A DNA stretch of 64,000 nt. It comes from Micromonospora rifamycinica. Its GTDB lineage: Bacteria > Actinomycetota > Actinomycetes > Mycobacteriales > Micromonosporaceae. The translations under genes and the position numbers were made by a program. Each line of letters opens with the position of its first letter. Position 1 is the stretch's first letter. Positions 32,675 through 43,900 of this stretch are shown here, in pieces. The stretch spans positions 682,001 through 746,000 of the forward strand of contig NZ_LT607752.1 of the NCBI RefSeq assembly GCF_900090265.1. Reading direction: 5' to 3'. The notes under the pieces were generated by a model, which ran no database searches, was not told the origin of the DNA, and was given only the letters and a program-made list of their open reading frames with translations.

Positions 32675-34903
32675 GTGACCGCCCCCGCCCGCCCGCCGCT
32701 CGCCACCCTGGACGCGGTCCTCGAACGGCTGACCTACGTCAACGAGGAGACCGGTTACACCGTCGCCCGGGTCGCCACCGACCGGGGCTCCGACCTGCTG
32801 ACGGTGGTCGGCGCGCTGCTGGGCGCACAGCCCGGCGAGAGCCTGCGGCTGTCCGGCCGCTGGTCGTCGCACCCGAAGTACGGCCGGCAGTTCGAGGTCG
32901 ACTCCTACACCACCGTGCTGCCGGCGACCATCCAGGGCATCCAGCGCTACCTGGGTTCCGGCCTGGTCAAGGGCATCGGGCCGGTGTTCGCCGAGCGGAT
33001 CGTGGCGCACTTCGGCCTGGACACCCTGCGGATCATCGAGGAGGAGCCGGCCCGCCTGGTGGAGGTGGCCGGCCTGGGACCGAAGCGCACCGCCAGGATC
33101 ACCGCGGCGTGGGAGGAGCAGAAGGCGATCAAGGAGGTGATGGTCTTCCTCCAGGGCGTCGGGGTGTCGACCTCACTGGCGGTGCGGATCTTCAAGCAGT
33201 ACGCCGACGCGTCGATCGAGGTGGTCACGAAGGAGCCGTACCGGCTGGCCGCCGACGTGTGGGGGATCGGGTTCAAGACCGCCGACACCATCGCCCAGGC
33301 GGTGGGCATCCCGCATGACAGCCCGCAGCGGGTGATGGCGGGCCTGCGGTACACCCTGTCCGAGGCCACCGACTCGGGCCACTGCTACCTGCCCGCGCCC
33401 GCGCTGGTCGCCGACGCCACCAAGATCCTCGACGTCCCGGGCGACCTCGTCACCCGCTGCCTGGACGACCTGATCGCCGAGGAGGGTGTGGTCCGGGAGA
33501 TGCTGCCCGGCGACGACGACGGCGAGCCGGTGCCGGCGGTGTACCTGGTGCCGTTCCACCGGGCCGAGCAGTCCCTGGCCGCCTCCCTGCTGCGGCTGCT
33601 GCACGACCGGGCCGACCGGCTGCCCCACTTCACCGACGTCGACTGGCCCCGGGCACTGGCCTGGCTGCGGGCACGCACCGGCAACGACCTCGCCCCCGAG
33701 CAGGAGCACGCGGTCCGGCTCGCGCTGACCTCCCGGGTGGCGGTGCTCACCGGCGGCCCCGGCTGCGGCAAGAGCTTCACCGTCCGCTCCATCGTCGAAC
33801 TCGCCGCCGCGAAGAACGCCAGGGTCACCCTGGTCGCCCCGACCGGGCGGGCCGCGAAACGGCTGTCCGAGCTGACCGGCCACCCCGCCGCCACCGTGCA
33901 CCGGCTGCTGCAACTGCGTCCGGGCGGGGAGGCCGCCCACGACCGGGACAACCCGCTCGACGTCGACCTGCTCGTCGTCGACGAGGCGTCCATGCTCGAC
34001 CTGATCCTGGCCAACAAGCTGGTCAAGGCGGTGCCGCCCGGCGCGCACCTGCTCCTGGTCGGCGACGTCGACCAGCTGCCCAGCGTCGGCGCCGGGGAGG
34101 TGCTCCGCGACCTGCTCACCGCGTCCGCCATCCCCCGGGTGCGGCTGACCCGGGTGTTCCGCCAGGCCGCCCAGTCCGGGGTGATCACCAACGCCCACCG
34201 GATCAACGCCGGCCGGCCGCCGGTCCTCGACGGCCTGCCGGACTTCTTCCTGTTCGCCTGCGACGACACCGAGGCCACCGCCGCGCTGACCGTCGACGTC
34301 GCCTGCACCCGGATCCCCGCCCGGTTCGGCCTCGACCCGCGCCGGGACGTGCAGGTCCTCGCCCCGATGCACCGGGGGCCGGCCGGTGCCGCCGCCCTCA
34401 ACACCCTGCTGCAACAGCGCCTCACCCCGCACCGCGAGGGCCAACCCGAGCGGCGGATGGGCGGCCGGGTGTTCCGGATCGGCGACAAGGTCACCCAGAT
34501 CCGCAACAACTACGACAAGGGCCAGGCCGGCGTCTTCAACGGCACCCTCGGCATCGTCACCGCGCTCAGTCCCGAGGAACAGACCCTCACCGTACGCACC
34601 GACGAGGACGAGAACCTCGACTACGAGTTCGACGAACTCGACGAACTCGCCCACGCCTACGCGATGACCATCCACCGCTCGCAGGGCTCGGAGTACCCGG
34701 CCGTGGTCATCCCGCTGACCACCAGCGCCTGGATGATGCTGCAACGCAATCTGCTCTACACCGCCGTCACCCGGGCCCGGCAACTCGTCGTGATCGTCGG
34801 CTCCCGCCGCGCGCTGGCCGCCGCCGTGCGTACCGTCGGCGCCGGCCGCCGGCACACCGCCCTGGACCACCGCCTCGGCGGGGCGACCGGACAGCGGGGG
34901 TGA
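32675..34903 (+). CDS. RecD2-like ATP-dependent 5'-3' DNA helicase
   Basis: SF1B helicase of the RecD2 (RecD-like, RecBC-independent) family, 742 residues, typical length. The N-terminal OB and helix-hairpin-helix regions (GIGPVFAERIVAHFG, VAGLGPKRTARI, VWGIGFKTADTIA) are followed by Walker A GGPGCGKS near residue 360, motif II LLVVDEASM, motif III VGDVDQLPSVGAG and the UvrD-C2-like end AYAMTIHRSQGSEYPAV and YTAVTRAR. It acts in DNA repair and replication-fork maintenance in the cytosol. GTG at 32675 lies six bases after CACGAT, a likely -10, so translation is probably leaderless. It stands alone between two terminators. Confidence 0.92.
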   Translation: MTAPARPPLATLDAVLERLTYVNEETGYTVARVATDRGSDLLTVVGALLGAQPGESLRLSGRWSSHPKYGRQFEVDSYTTVLPATIQGIQRYLGSGLVKGIGPVFAERIVAHFGLDTLRIIEEEPARLVEVAGLGPKRTARITAAWEEQKAIKEVMVFLQGVGVSTSLAVRIFKQYADASIEVVTKEPYRLAADVWGIGFKTADTIAQAVGIPHDSPQRVMAGLRYTLSEATDSGHCYLPAPALVADATKILDVPGDLVTRCLDDLIAEEGVVREMLPGDDDGEPVPAVYLVPFHRAEQSLAASLLRLLHDRADRLPHFTDVDWPRALAWLRARTGNDLAPEQEHAVRLALTSRVAVLTGGPGCGKSFTVRSIVELAAAKNARVTLVAPTGRAAKRLSELTGHPAATVHRLLQLRPGGEAAHDRDNPLDVDLLVVDEASMLDLILANKLVKAVPPGAHLLLVGDVDQLPSVGAGEVLRDLLTASAIPRVRLTRVFRQAAQSGVITNAHRINAGRPPVLDGLPDFFLFACDDTEATAALTVDVACTRIPARFGLDPRRDVQVLAPMHRGPAGAAALNTLLQQRLTPHREGQPERRMGGRVFRIGDKVTQIRNNYDKGQAGVFNGTLGIVTALSPEEQTLTVRTDEDENLDYEFDELDELAHAYAMTIHRSQGSEYPAVVIPLTTSAWMMLQRNLLYTAVTRARQLVVIVGSRRALAAAVRTVGAGRRHTALDHRLGGATGQRG

Positions 34904-34971
34904 CCCGCCGGGTGTGCGGGAGACACCCCCTGCGGTGGTTCCGCGCCCCGCCGCCCTCACGAGCAGCCGGC

Positions 34972-35013
34972 CGTCGCGCCGGTCACCGTCCTCAGGCGGT
35001 GACCGGCGCGACG
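34972..35013. terminator. Bidirectional terminator between recD2 and the GH54 gene
   Basis: Perfect 17-bp stem CGTCGCGCCGGTCACCG/CGGTGACCGGCGCGACG with an eight-base loop, between two convergent genes. Confidence 0.85.
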
Positions 35014-35039
35014 GACCGGTCAGGCGGTCGACACCGGGG

Positions 35040-36743
<1,704 letters not shown>

Positions 36744-36788
36744 TCAATCAATGTCTTGGGGTGGTTCGTCCCCGGCCGCCGGCCCTGG

Positions 36789-36809
36789 GCCGGGCACCGG
36801 TCGCCCGGC
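36789..36809 (-). terminator. Possible terminator after the GH39-like gene
   Basis: GCCGGGC-seven bases-GCCCGGC, 22 bases beyond the stop codon on the minus strand; a modest stem. Confidence 0.35.
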
Positions 36810-36830
36810 ACCCGACCCGCGCGGACGGGG

Positions 36831-38663
36831 CTACCGGCCCCACAGCCGCCACGTCTGGTTCAACGGGCTGCTCTGGCCGACCGGCTTGCAGGTCCACTGC
36901 AGGATCCGCGCCTGGGCGGCGGTGGAGACCCCGTTGACGTCCACACACTTGCCGCTGTGCCGGGCGACGAGCTGGTGGTCGTGGGGGTCGTTGCCCCCGT
37001 ACGTCACCCGGCGGAGGGTGAACTGCTGGCTCGGGGCGTTCTGGCAGGTCCCCTGCTGCACGGCCGCACCGTCCGCGGTGGACGCCCCGCCGACCTCCAG
37101 GCACTTGCCGCTCTGCTGGTTGACCACGGTGTAGGTGTCGGCCACCCCGGCGACCGGGCGGAAGCCCCAGAGCTGCTGGTCCCCGCCCTCGCAGGGGAAC
37201 TGCTGCTGGGGATTGCCGTCGGCGGTGCCCAGGCCGGTGTTGTCCAGGCACTGCTGGGAGTGCTGGGCCACCGCGACCGAGGTGAAGCCGGTGTCCGAGG
37301 GCGGCAGCAGGGTGACCGTGTAGGTGTCGTTCTGGTTGCCGTACGGCAGGGTCACCGAGGCGGCGTTGTTGGCCACGGTGAGCACGGTGTTCGACACCGT
37401 GACCGGCCCCTGCACCGCGCCGCCGTTGTTGTACGGGATGCGCTGGGTGAGCACCCGCACCTGGTTGTTCTGCACGATGCCGCTGGTGGCGTCCAGCCGT
37501 TGCAGGTTGACCGTCAGGTTGCCGGTGGTCCGGCCGCCGCCGACCAGGACCCTCGCCACGCCGCCGGCATGGGTGGCGAACGCGTCGTACGACTGGCTGG
37601 CGGTCACCGCGGCGATCTGCCCGGTCTGCGAGGCGTAGTAGCGGTAGACCCACCACTCGCCCTTGGGCTGGTGCTGACCCGCCGCGTTGCGCACCAGCAG
37701 GTTGCCCAGGTCGTTGTGCAGGTTGCCGCCGCCGGCCCAGTTCGCCCGCAGGCCGTCGGCCCGGGCCCGTTCCAGGCGGGCCACGTACCACGCGCCGTCC
37801 GCCGGGTTCTGCTCGTTGGACGCACCGTACTCGTTGATCTGGTACGGCCGGGGATGGGCGATGCCGCGCGGGTCGAGGGTGGCGTTGGCGGCGGCGACGT
37901 TGGCGACCGGGTCGCCGGGCAGCGCGTGCCAGCTGACGATGTCCGGCACCGTGTTGGTGGAGCGGACGAAGTCCAGGTACTGGTTCCAGAAGGCGTGGTT
38001 GGTCGACGGCACGCAGGCGCAGCTCGGCCCGACGATGAGCTGGTTGGGGAGTTCCGCCCGCAGGCGCTGGTAGGTGCGCCGCCACAGTTCGAGGTACTGG
38101 GAGATCGGCCGGTTCCAGAAGATGGTGATGTTGGGCTCGTTCCAGATGTCCCACTGCACGGTCAGCCCGGCGGCACGGACGTCACCGATGAGCCGGGTCA
38201 GGAAGTTGTCGTAGTCGGTCCAGTTGCCGTTGTCGCCGGGGAAGCGGGAGATCCCCGCACCGTCCGCGCCCCACAGGTCGTGCGGCAGGATGATGAACTG
38301 ACCCCCCAGGGCGGCGGTCCGGCGGGCCTGGGCGAGCGTGGAGTTCCACCGGCGGTCGTAGTTCCCGCCGACCCACCCGCTGCCGGGCAGTTGCGCGCCA
38401 CCGGCCCGCATGTACTGGAACTTGACGTCCCGGTAGAAGTGGTCGGCCGGGCCGCTGGCGTTCTCGGTCATGCCGTAGATCCAGCCCGAGGCGCGGTAGG
38501 TCGGCGTGCCGGCGGAGCTGGCGAAGTTGACGGTGATCGACTCGTCGGCGGCCTGGGCCGGGGTGGCGGCGACGGCGGTCGCGGCGACGGCGAGCAGTCC
38601 GACGGCGAGTCGGGTGACGACCGTCCGGGCTCGTCGGGGCCGGCTGCGGGACGGGGTTTTCAC
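36831..38663 (-). CDS. Secreted GH39-like glycosidase with C-terminal CBM13
   Basis: 610 residues. Signal peptide 1-38 (ATPAQA-ADE). The catalytic (beta/alpha)8 barrel has the clan-A pair: acid/base Glu176 in WDIWNEPN and nucleophile Glu278 in PYQINEYG. This pairing and spacing fit GH39, a family that contains xylosidases and also enzymes acting on arabinogalactan side chains; the exact specificity is open. A beta-sandwich follows (about 340-465), then a ricin-type CBM13 (about 470-610, units SQQCLDNTG, SGKCLEVGG and SGKCVDVNG). GTG at 38663 follows AAGGAG. The promoter TTGACA-18-TACGAT is overlapped downstream by a perfect 16-bp palindrome, so LacI-type repression is likely. Confidence 0.85.
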   Translation of the reverse strand: MKTPSRSRPRRARTVVTRLAVGLLAVAATAVAATPAQAADESITVNFASSAGTPTYRASGWIYGMTENASGPADHFYRDVKFQYMRAGGAQLPGSGWVGGNYDRRWNSTLAQARRTAALGGQFIILPHDLWGADGAGISRFPGDNGNWTDYDNFLTRLIGDVRAAGLTVQWDIWNEPNITIFWNRPISQYLELWRRTYQRLRAELPNQLIVGPSCACVPSTNHAFWNQYLDFVRSTNTVPDIVSWHALPGDPVANVAAANATLDPRGIAHPRPYQINEYGASNEQNPADGAWYVARLERARADGLRANWAGGGNLHNDLGNLLVRNAAGQHQPKGEWWVYRYYASQTGQIAAVTASQSYDAFATHAGGVARVLVGGGRTTGNLTVNLQRLDATSGIVQNNQVRVLTQRIPYNNGGAVQGPVTVSNTVLTVANNAASVTLPYGNQNDTYTVTLLPPSDTGFTSVAVAQHSQQCLDNTGLGTADGNPQQQFPCEGGDQQLWGFRPVAGVADTYTVVNQQSGKCLEVGGASTADGAAVQQGTCQNAPSQQFTLRRVTYGGNDPHDHQLVARHSGKCVDVNGVSTAAQARILQWTCKPVGQSSPLNQTWRLWGR

Positions 38664-38713
38664 GGGCGGCTCCTTGGTGGCGTGCGGAGGACGCTCTCCG
38701 GAGGGCTGCGCTT

Positions 38714-38729
38714 TGCGAATCGATTCGCA
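38714..38729. promoter_or_regulatory. Perfect palindromic operator of the GH39-like gene
   Basis: TGCGAATCGATTCGCA, a perfect 16-bp palindrome lying just downstream of the -10 box on the minus strand, at the expected transcription start. It shares the core CGAATCGATTCG with the site at 38872-38883. Confidence 0.75.
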
Positions 38730-38732
38730 GGG

Positions 38733-38762
38733 ATCGTAGGGCCAGGGGTTGAAGGATGTCAA
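38733..38762 (-). promoter_or_regulatory. Promoter of the GH39-like gene
   Basis: On the minus strand TTGACA (38757-38762), an 18-base spacer and TACGAT (38733-38738), close to the sigma-70-type consensus. The operator palindrome begins four bases further downstream. Confidence 0.75.
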
Positions 38763-38824
38763 TGAGATGACACGCCGGTGACGTCGGTGTTTCCGCCGCT
38801 GGCCCTGCTTCCGAAGGGCCTCCC

Positions 38825-38883
38825 TTGACGGTGACGCATGGACGGACCTATGTTCGTGTCGACCGGTTTGTCGAATCGATTCG
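38825..38883 (+). promoter_or_regulatory. Promoter and operator of the GH63-like gene
   Basis: TTGACG (38825-38830), an 18-base spacer and TATGTT (38849-38854) form a good promoter. The core palindrome CGAATCGATTCG (38872-38883) lies 17 bases downstream of the -10, where a bound repressor would block transcription. It is back to back with the GH39-like promoter. Confidence 0.75.
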
Positions 38884-39164
38884 TCTGCTGATCCCGCCGC
38901 CCCGCCCCGGACCGTCACTGGATCCACCACCGGGTCACCGACCACCACGGCAGCCACCGCCACCGCCGGGCGAGGGCCGTCGTGGGCGGGCGGCCACCGT
39001 CCCGCCCGGGTACCGGGTGGGACGGTGGCCGGCCCGGGTCCTCCCGGCCACCGCCGCCCCCGCCACCACGCCGCCGGCCCCGGCCCGGCGGCACGTCCCG
39101 ACCGGGGTCACCGCCGTGCCGTCTCAGGACCGACCACCCGCACCACAGAAGGGCCTCGCCACCC
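38884..39164 (+). other. Long 5' leader of the GH63-like gene
   Basis: About 280 bases of very GC-rich sequence (runs of CCGCC and ACC) between the promoter-operator and the start codon. No leader peptide or recognised riboswitch was found. Confidence 0.35.
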
Positions 39165-40907
39165 ATGACCGTCGCACCGTCCGGTCCGGAGTTCTCCATC
39201 CAGGACATCCCGTTCAGCTACCGCGGGTCCTGGCTCAACATCTCCCCGGTGGTAGCCGAGAAGACGTACGCCGACGACCTGCACCTGGTCTCCCACCAGA
39301 CCGGACTGCACCCGGTGCTCCGCCTCGCCCCCGACGCCGGCACCACGGTCGTCGCCACCGCCACGCTGCTGACCTGGCACCGTGCCGACGCCCGGATCGA
39401 GGCCGCCTACCAGGGGCCGGACACCCTGCGGATCCGCAGCCGGGGCCTGGGCCTGCGGATCGCCGCCGCCGCCCCCACCCTCACCCCGTTCAGCGGCACC
39501 TACCTCTACCGCGACCCGGTCGACGGATCGGCGGTGTTCACCTCCTACGAGACGGGCCGCCGCTACCGGGTCACCGTGCTGTCCGGGGCGCTACGGGCAG
39601 CCGGGGGAGTGGAGGCGCTCGGCCCGGCCGACCGGTGGCTGGACCTCCCCGCCGACCAGCCGTGGGAGATCGCGATCGAGGAGTACGCCACCGCCCGCCA
39701 CCCGTACGCCCCGGGCGTCCCCTTCGACCAGCTGTGCCGCGAGCGCCGGGCCGAGTTCGCCGCGTTCGTCGAGGCGGTCGCGCCGTGGCGCGGCGTGGAC
39801 ACCCCCGCCGCCGAACTGGCCGCGTACGTGCTCTGGTCGGCCACCGTCGACCCGGCGGGCTTCGTCACCCGACCGGCCGTGCTGATGTCCAAGCACTGGA
39901 TGGACAAGGTGTGGAGCTGGGACCACTGCTTCAACGCGATCGCCCTGGCGGCCGGCGACCCCGAACTCGCCTGGCACCAGTTCCAGCTCCCCTTCGACCA
40001 CCAGGATCCCGCCGGTGCGCTGCCGGACTCGATCACCCACTCGGAGGTCCTGTACAACTACGTCAAGCCCCCCGTCCACGGCTGGGCGCTGGGCCACCTG
40101 CGCCGTCGGCTGTCCACGCCGCCGGACCGGGCGGCGCTGGTCGAGACGTACCACCGGCTGAGCCGGTGGACCCGGTTCTGGCTGGACGCGCGCCGCGCCC
40201 CCGGTCACGCCCTGCCCCACTACCAGCACGGCAACGACAGCGGCTGGGACAACGCCACCACCTTCGACGACGGTCGGGTGCTGGAGACCGCCGACCTCGC
40301 CGCGTTCCTGGTCGGCCAGCTGCGCTGCCTGGCCGACCTCGCCACCGAGCTGAACGAGCCCGCCGACGGCTGGTCGGCGGAGGCCGACCGGGTGCGCGCC
40401 GCCCTGCTGCGCGAGCTGTGGGACGGCGGACGCTTCACCGCCCGCTGCCCGCACACCGGGCGACGACGGGCCAGCCGCAGCCTGCTCGACCTGATGCCGG
40501 TCACCCTCGGCACCGAGCTGCCCGCGCCGGTCACCGCGGCCCTGGCCCGGGGCATCGAGACCCACCTGACCCGGCACGGGCTGGCCACCGAACCGACGGA
40601 TTCGGCCGACTACCTCGCCGACGGCTACTGGCGTGGCCCGATCTGGGCGCCCGCCACCGTGCTGGTGGAGGACGGCCTGCGCCGGGCCGGGTACGCCACG
40701 ATCGCCGACGACGTCAGTCGCCGGTTCCTGGCCCTGTGCGAGAAGTCCGGCTTCGCGGAGAACTTCGACGCCGAGACCGGCGCGGGGCTGCGCGACCGGG
40801 CGTACACCTGGACCGCCAGCAGCTACCTCATCCTCGCCGCCGCCCGGCAGGAACGTGCCGGGTCGCCGGTGGGCGGCCGGGGCGCGCGGACGGGTCCGGT
40901 GCGGTGA
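39165..40907 (+). CDS. Cytoplasmic (alpha/alpha)6 glycosidase, GH63/MGH1-like
   Basis: 580 residues without a signal peptide, so it probably works inside the cell on oligosaccharides taken up. The C-terminal (alpha/alpha)6 barrel shows SKHWMDKVWSWDHCFNAIAL, HQFQLPFDHQDPAGALPD, YQHGNDSGWDNATTFDDG and DGYWRGPIWAPATVLV. These are the landmarks of the GH63/mannosylglycerate-hydrolase-like group often annotated as amylo-alpha-1,6-glucosidase or trehalase-like. An N-terminal beta domain precedes it (about 1-190). The substrate is not known. The promoter carries the same operator as the secreted arabinogalactan enzymes, so it likely processes their products. Confidence 0.8.
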   Translation: MTVAPSGPEFSIQDIPFSYRGSWLNISPVVAEKTYADDLHLVSHQTGLHPVLRLAPDAGTTVVATATLLTWHRADARIEAAYQGPDTLRIRSRGLGLRIAAAAPTLTPFSGTYLYRDPVDGSAVFTSYETGRRYRVTVLSGALRAAGGVEALGPADRWLDLPADQPWEIAIEEYATARHPYAPGVPFDQLCRERRAEFAAFVEAVAPWRGVDTPAAELAAYVLWSATVDPAGFVTRPAVLMSKHWMDKVWSWDHCFNAIALAAGDPELAWHQFQLPFDHQDPAGALPDSITHSEVLYNYVKPPVHGWALGHLRRRLSTPPDRAALVETYHRLSRWTRFWLDARRAPGHALPHYQHGNDSGWDNATTFDDGRVLETADLAAFLVGQLRCLADLATELNEPADGWSAEADRVRAALLRELWDGGRFTARCPHTGRRRASRSLLDLMPVTLGTELPAPVTAALARGIETHLTRHGLATEPTDSADYLADGYWRGPIWAPATVLVEDGLRRAGYATIADDVSRRFLALCEKSGFAENFDAETGAGLRDRAYTWTASSYLILAAARQERAGSPVGGRGARTGPVR

Positions 40908-41002
40908 GCAGGCCCGGGCGCGGACCGTCGCCGGGGGACCGGGCGTCGCCGGGCGCAGCACGTGCGCCGCGCCCCTGGGCATGCCCGGGCGGACGGATGC
41001 CG

Positions 41003-41024
41003 CGCCCTGGGCGTGCCCAGGGCG
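41003..41024. terminator. Terminator between convergent GH63-like and lacI genes
   Basis: CGCCCTGGGC-GT-GCCCAGGGCG; in practice an 8-bp stem with a six-base loop. A second weaker copy (CCTGGGCATGCCCGGG) lies just upstream. Confidence 0.55.
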
Positions 41025-41050
41025 GACCGGTGCCGGGCCGTCGGGCAGGG

Positions 41051-42064
41051 TCAGCGGGGCCGGACCGGACCGGTGCTGGCGCGCAACGAGATGGGCGGGG
41101 TGTACAGCCGGTGCCGGGGTGCGGCGGCCGGAGCGGCGATCAGCTCCAGCAGCAGGGCGACGGCCTCGGCGCCCATCTGACGCGTCGGCACGTCGGCCGC
41201 GGTCAGCGGCGGGTGGAAGTCCTCGGCCCAGTGCTGGGCGGCCACGCCGGTGACGGAGAAGTCGCCCGGTACGGACAGGCCGGCACCGCTCAACGCGCGC
41301 TGTATGCCGGGCAGCGCCGCCTCGTTGATGGTGGCCACCGCCGTGACCTCGGGATGCGTGCTCAGCAGCCGCTCCAGGCAGGCCTCGCCCGAGGCCGTGT
41401 CGTCACCGCAGCAGACGTCGACACCGGTCAGGCCCCGCTCGGCGACCGCCGCCCGGAAGCCGGCCAGGGCGCGGTGGCTGGGGCCGTAACCGGCGGCGAC
41501 CAGCTCGGCGGACCGGTTCACCAGGGCGACCTGCCGGTGGCCCAGGTCGGCCAGGTGGTGCACGCAGCGGGAGATCAGCGCCGCGTAGTCGATGTCGATC
41601 CAGCTCGTCCCGTGCGGCTCCGCCGTCCGGCCGATGGTCACGAACGGCAGCCCCGCCGCGGCCAGCCGGCTCACCCGGTCGTCGGTCAGCCGGATCTCCA
41701 TCACGACCACGCCGTCGACCCGCCGCCCGGTGACGATGCGCTCGAACGACCGGTCGTGGTCGCCGCCGGACGGGGACAGCAGCACGTCCAGATCGTGCCG
41801 CGCCGCCGCCTCGACGACGCTGGCGACGAAGCCCAGCTGCATGTCGGTCAGGCGCTGGCTGGCCGGGGGGATCACCAGGCCGAGGGTGCGGGTGCGGCCC
41901 TCCTTCAACGCGCGGGCGCTGGCGTTGGGCCGGTAGCCCAGCTCGTCGATGACCGTCTGGATCCGCAGCCGGGTGGTCTCGGAGACGGCGCGCTTCCCGC
42001 TCAACACATAGGACACGGTGCTGCGGGACACCCCGGCCCGCCGGGCGATCTCCCCGATGTTCAT
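41051..42064 (-). CDS. LacI-family regulator of the polysaccharide locus
   Basis: 337 residues. The helix-turn-helix (NIGEIARRAGVSRSTVSYVLSG) and hinge GYRPNASARALKEG are classical, followed by a sugar-binding-type sensor domain. It sits among five glycosidase genes, three of which carry CGAATCGATTCG-type palindromes at their promoters; LacI proteins bind such 12-16 bp palindromes with central CG, so it is the best candidate for their repressor. The effector is probably an arabinose- or galactose-containing oligosaccharide (inference). ATG at 42064 follows GAGGG. A different dyad (CGCAAC-T-GTTGCG, 42153-42165) lies upstream of its own start. Confidence 0.88.
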   Translation of the reverse strand: MNIGEIARRAGVSRSTVSYVLSGKRAVSETTRLRIQTVIDELGYRPNASARALKEGRTRTLGLVIPPASQRLTDMQLGFVASVVEAAARHDLDVLLSPSGGDHDRSFERIVTGRRVDGVVVMEIRLTDDRVSRLAAAGLPFVTIGRTAEPHGTSWIDIDYAALISRCVHHLADLGHRQVALVNRSAELVAAGYGPSHRALAGFRAAVAERGLTGVDVCCGDDTASGEACLERLLSTHPEVTAVATINEAALPGIQRALSGAGLSVPGDFSVTGVAAQHWAEDFHPPLTAADVPTRQMGAEAVALLLELIAAPAAAPRHRLYTPPISLRASTGPVRPR

Positions 42065-42370
42065 GCCGCCCTCAACCGAATTCCCGACACGGATGCGGAA
42101 TGCGCCGCGCTTCCCATGGAGCATAACGGTTCCGCAATTCGTACCCGGGGTCGCAACTGTTGCGCGTCCGGCCCGGCGGGCAATCCGTCGGAGGTCGGAC
42201 CGACAGGGATCGGAGGGTGGCGCAACGCATCGACGACTATTAATGTAAAAGATCTGACGTGTTATGTCGGGAGCGGTCTCGACCGACAGCCCGGCCCGGC
42301 GTCGCGCACACCGCAGGACGCCTGACCAGAAGCGGTCGTCACCATCCCGCTCCGGTGCGGAGAGGATTCG
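42065..42370. other. Divergent intergenic region lacI / GH54-CBM13
   Basis: Contains CGCAAC-T-GTTGCG (42153-42165), GTCGG-A-CCGAC (near 42197) and TGTCGG...CCGACA (about 42266-42289) as dyads. The AT-rich stretch 42236-42270 includes TTAATG-16-TTATGT, a possible promoter toward the GH54 gene. The CGAATCGATTCG palindrome of the other glycosidase genes is absent here. Confidence 0.4.
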
Positions 42371-43840
42371 ATGAACGTGAAGAGAAGGCCGATTCGTCTG
42401 ACGGTCGCCGTGGCGGCCGTGCTGACCCTCACCGTCGGTGGCGGCTACCTGGTGTCGGACCCGCGGGACGCGCGTGCCGCGACCACCGGGCCGTGCGACA
42501 TCTACGCCTCCGGCGGCACGCCGTGCGTGGCCGCGCACAGCACCACCCGAGCCCTCTACGGTGCGTACAACGGTCCGCTCTATCAGCTACGGCGGACGTC
42601 GGACGGCACCACCCGGGACGTCGGGGTGCTGAGCGCCGGTGGCGTGGTGGACGCCGCCGTCCAGGACTCCTTCTGCGCGAACACCAACTGCGTGATCACG
42701 GTCATCTACGACCAGTCGGGTCGCAACAACCGCCTCACCCAGGCGCCCCCCGGCTACTGGCCCGGCCCGGCGCCGGGTGGCTGGGACAACCTGGCGGACG
42801 CGAAGGCGGCCCCGGTCACGGTCGGCGGCAGGAAGGCCTACGGCGTCTACGTCTCGCCCGGGACCGGCTACCGCAACAACAACACCAACGGGGTGGCCAC
42901 CGGCGACCAGCCCGAAGGCATCTACGCCGTCGTCGACGGCACGCACTACAACCAATGGTGTTGTTTCGACTACGGCAATGCGCAGACCGACGGTCAGGCG
43001 GATGCACCGGCCATCATGGAGACGGTCTACTTCGGCGCCAACAAGCAGTGGGGCTACGGGGCCGGTGCCGGTCCATGGGTCATGGCCGATCTCGAGTGGG
43101 GACTGTTCTCCGGGGTGAACGCGGGATACAACAACATTTCGTCCATCAACCACCGATTCGTGACCGCCATGGTGAAGGGCGAGCCGAACCACTGGGCGAT
43201 CCGGGGCGGTAACGCGCAGTCCGGTGCTCTGACGACCTATTTCGACGGGCGGCGTCCCAACGGATACCACCCGATGAAGAAGGAGGGGGCGATCCTGCTC
43301 GGCATCGGCGGCGACAACAGCGTCTCCGGGCGCGGCACCTTCTTCGAGGGTGTCCTCACCTCGGGCTACCCGTCGCAGGCCACCGAGGACGCCGTCCAGG
43401 CGAACATCGCCGCCGCCGGGTACGCGCCGGCCGGTGGCGGCACCCCGCAGCAGAACGTCCAGCTCGTGGGCGCCCAGTCCGGCCGCTGTGTCGACGTGCC
43501 GAACGGCAGCACCACCAACGGCACACAGGTCCAGCTCTGGGACTGCACGGGCGGGACCGCCCAGCGCTTCACCCACACGGCCGGCAAGCAGCTCCAGGTG
43601 GCGGGCAACAAGTGCCTCGACGCGTCCGGGCAGGGCACCGGCAACGGCACCCAGGTCATCATCTGGGACTGTCACACCGGCACCAACCAGCAGTGGAACG
43701 TCAACGCCAACGGCACCGTCACCGGCGTGCAGTCGGGACTCTGCCTGGACGCCTCCGGCGGGGCGACGGCGAACGGCACCAAACTGATCCTCTGGGCCTG
43801 CAACGGGCAACAGAACCAGCAGTGGACCGTGCGGAGCTGA
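42371..43840 (+). CDS. Secreted alpha-L-arabinofuranosidase, GH54-CBM13
   Basis: 489 residues. Signal peptide to about residue 37 (DARA-ATTG), then the GH54 catalytic domain (38-352: [29 protein letters not shown] with the probable catalytic Glu, LGIGGDNS with the probable acid/base Asp). A C-terminal ricin-type CBM13 follows (about 360-489, [27 protein letters not shown]). It is a paralogue of the enzyme at 35040, in which the CBM13 precedes the catalytic domain. Both should release arabinofuranose from arabinan or arabinogalactan outside the cell. GGAGAGGA precedes the ATG. The upstream region lacks the palindrome found at the other genes, so its control may differ. Confidence 0.9.
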   Translation: MNVKRRPIRLTVAVAAVLTLTVGGGYLVSDPRDARAATTGPCDIYASGGTPCVAAHSTTRALYGAYNGPLYQLRRTSDGTTRDVGVLSAGGVVDAAVQDSFCANTNCVITVIYDQSGRNNRLTQAPPGYWPGPAPGGWDNLADAKAAPVTVGGRKAYGVYVSPGTGYRNNNTNGVATGDQPEGIYAVVDGTHYNQWCCFDYGNAQTDGQADAPAIMETVYFGANKQWGYGAGAGPWVMADLEWGLFSGVNAGYNNISSINHRFVTAMVKGEPNHWAIRGGNAQSGALTTYFDGRRPNGYHPMKKEGAILLGIGGDNSVSGRGTFFEGVLTSGYPSQATEDAVQANIAAAGYAPAGGGTPQQNVQLVGAQSGRCVDVPNGSTTNGTQVQLWDCTGGTAQRFTHTAGKQLQVAGNKCLDASGQGTGNGTQVIIWDCHTGTNQQWNVNANGTVTGVQSGLCLDASGGATANGTKLILWACNGQQNQQWTVRS

Positions 43841-43900
43841 CCGGAGCCCCGCACCCGACGGCCGGGCCACCCCGCCGCAACTACGGCGGATACCAGACCT

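Noticed and set aside
38825..42325. Open frame of 1166 codons on the plus strand
   Set aside because: Overlaps the GH63-like gene in another frame and the lacI gene antisense; Arg/Pro/Gly-rich without motifs.
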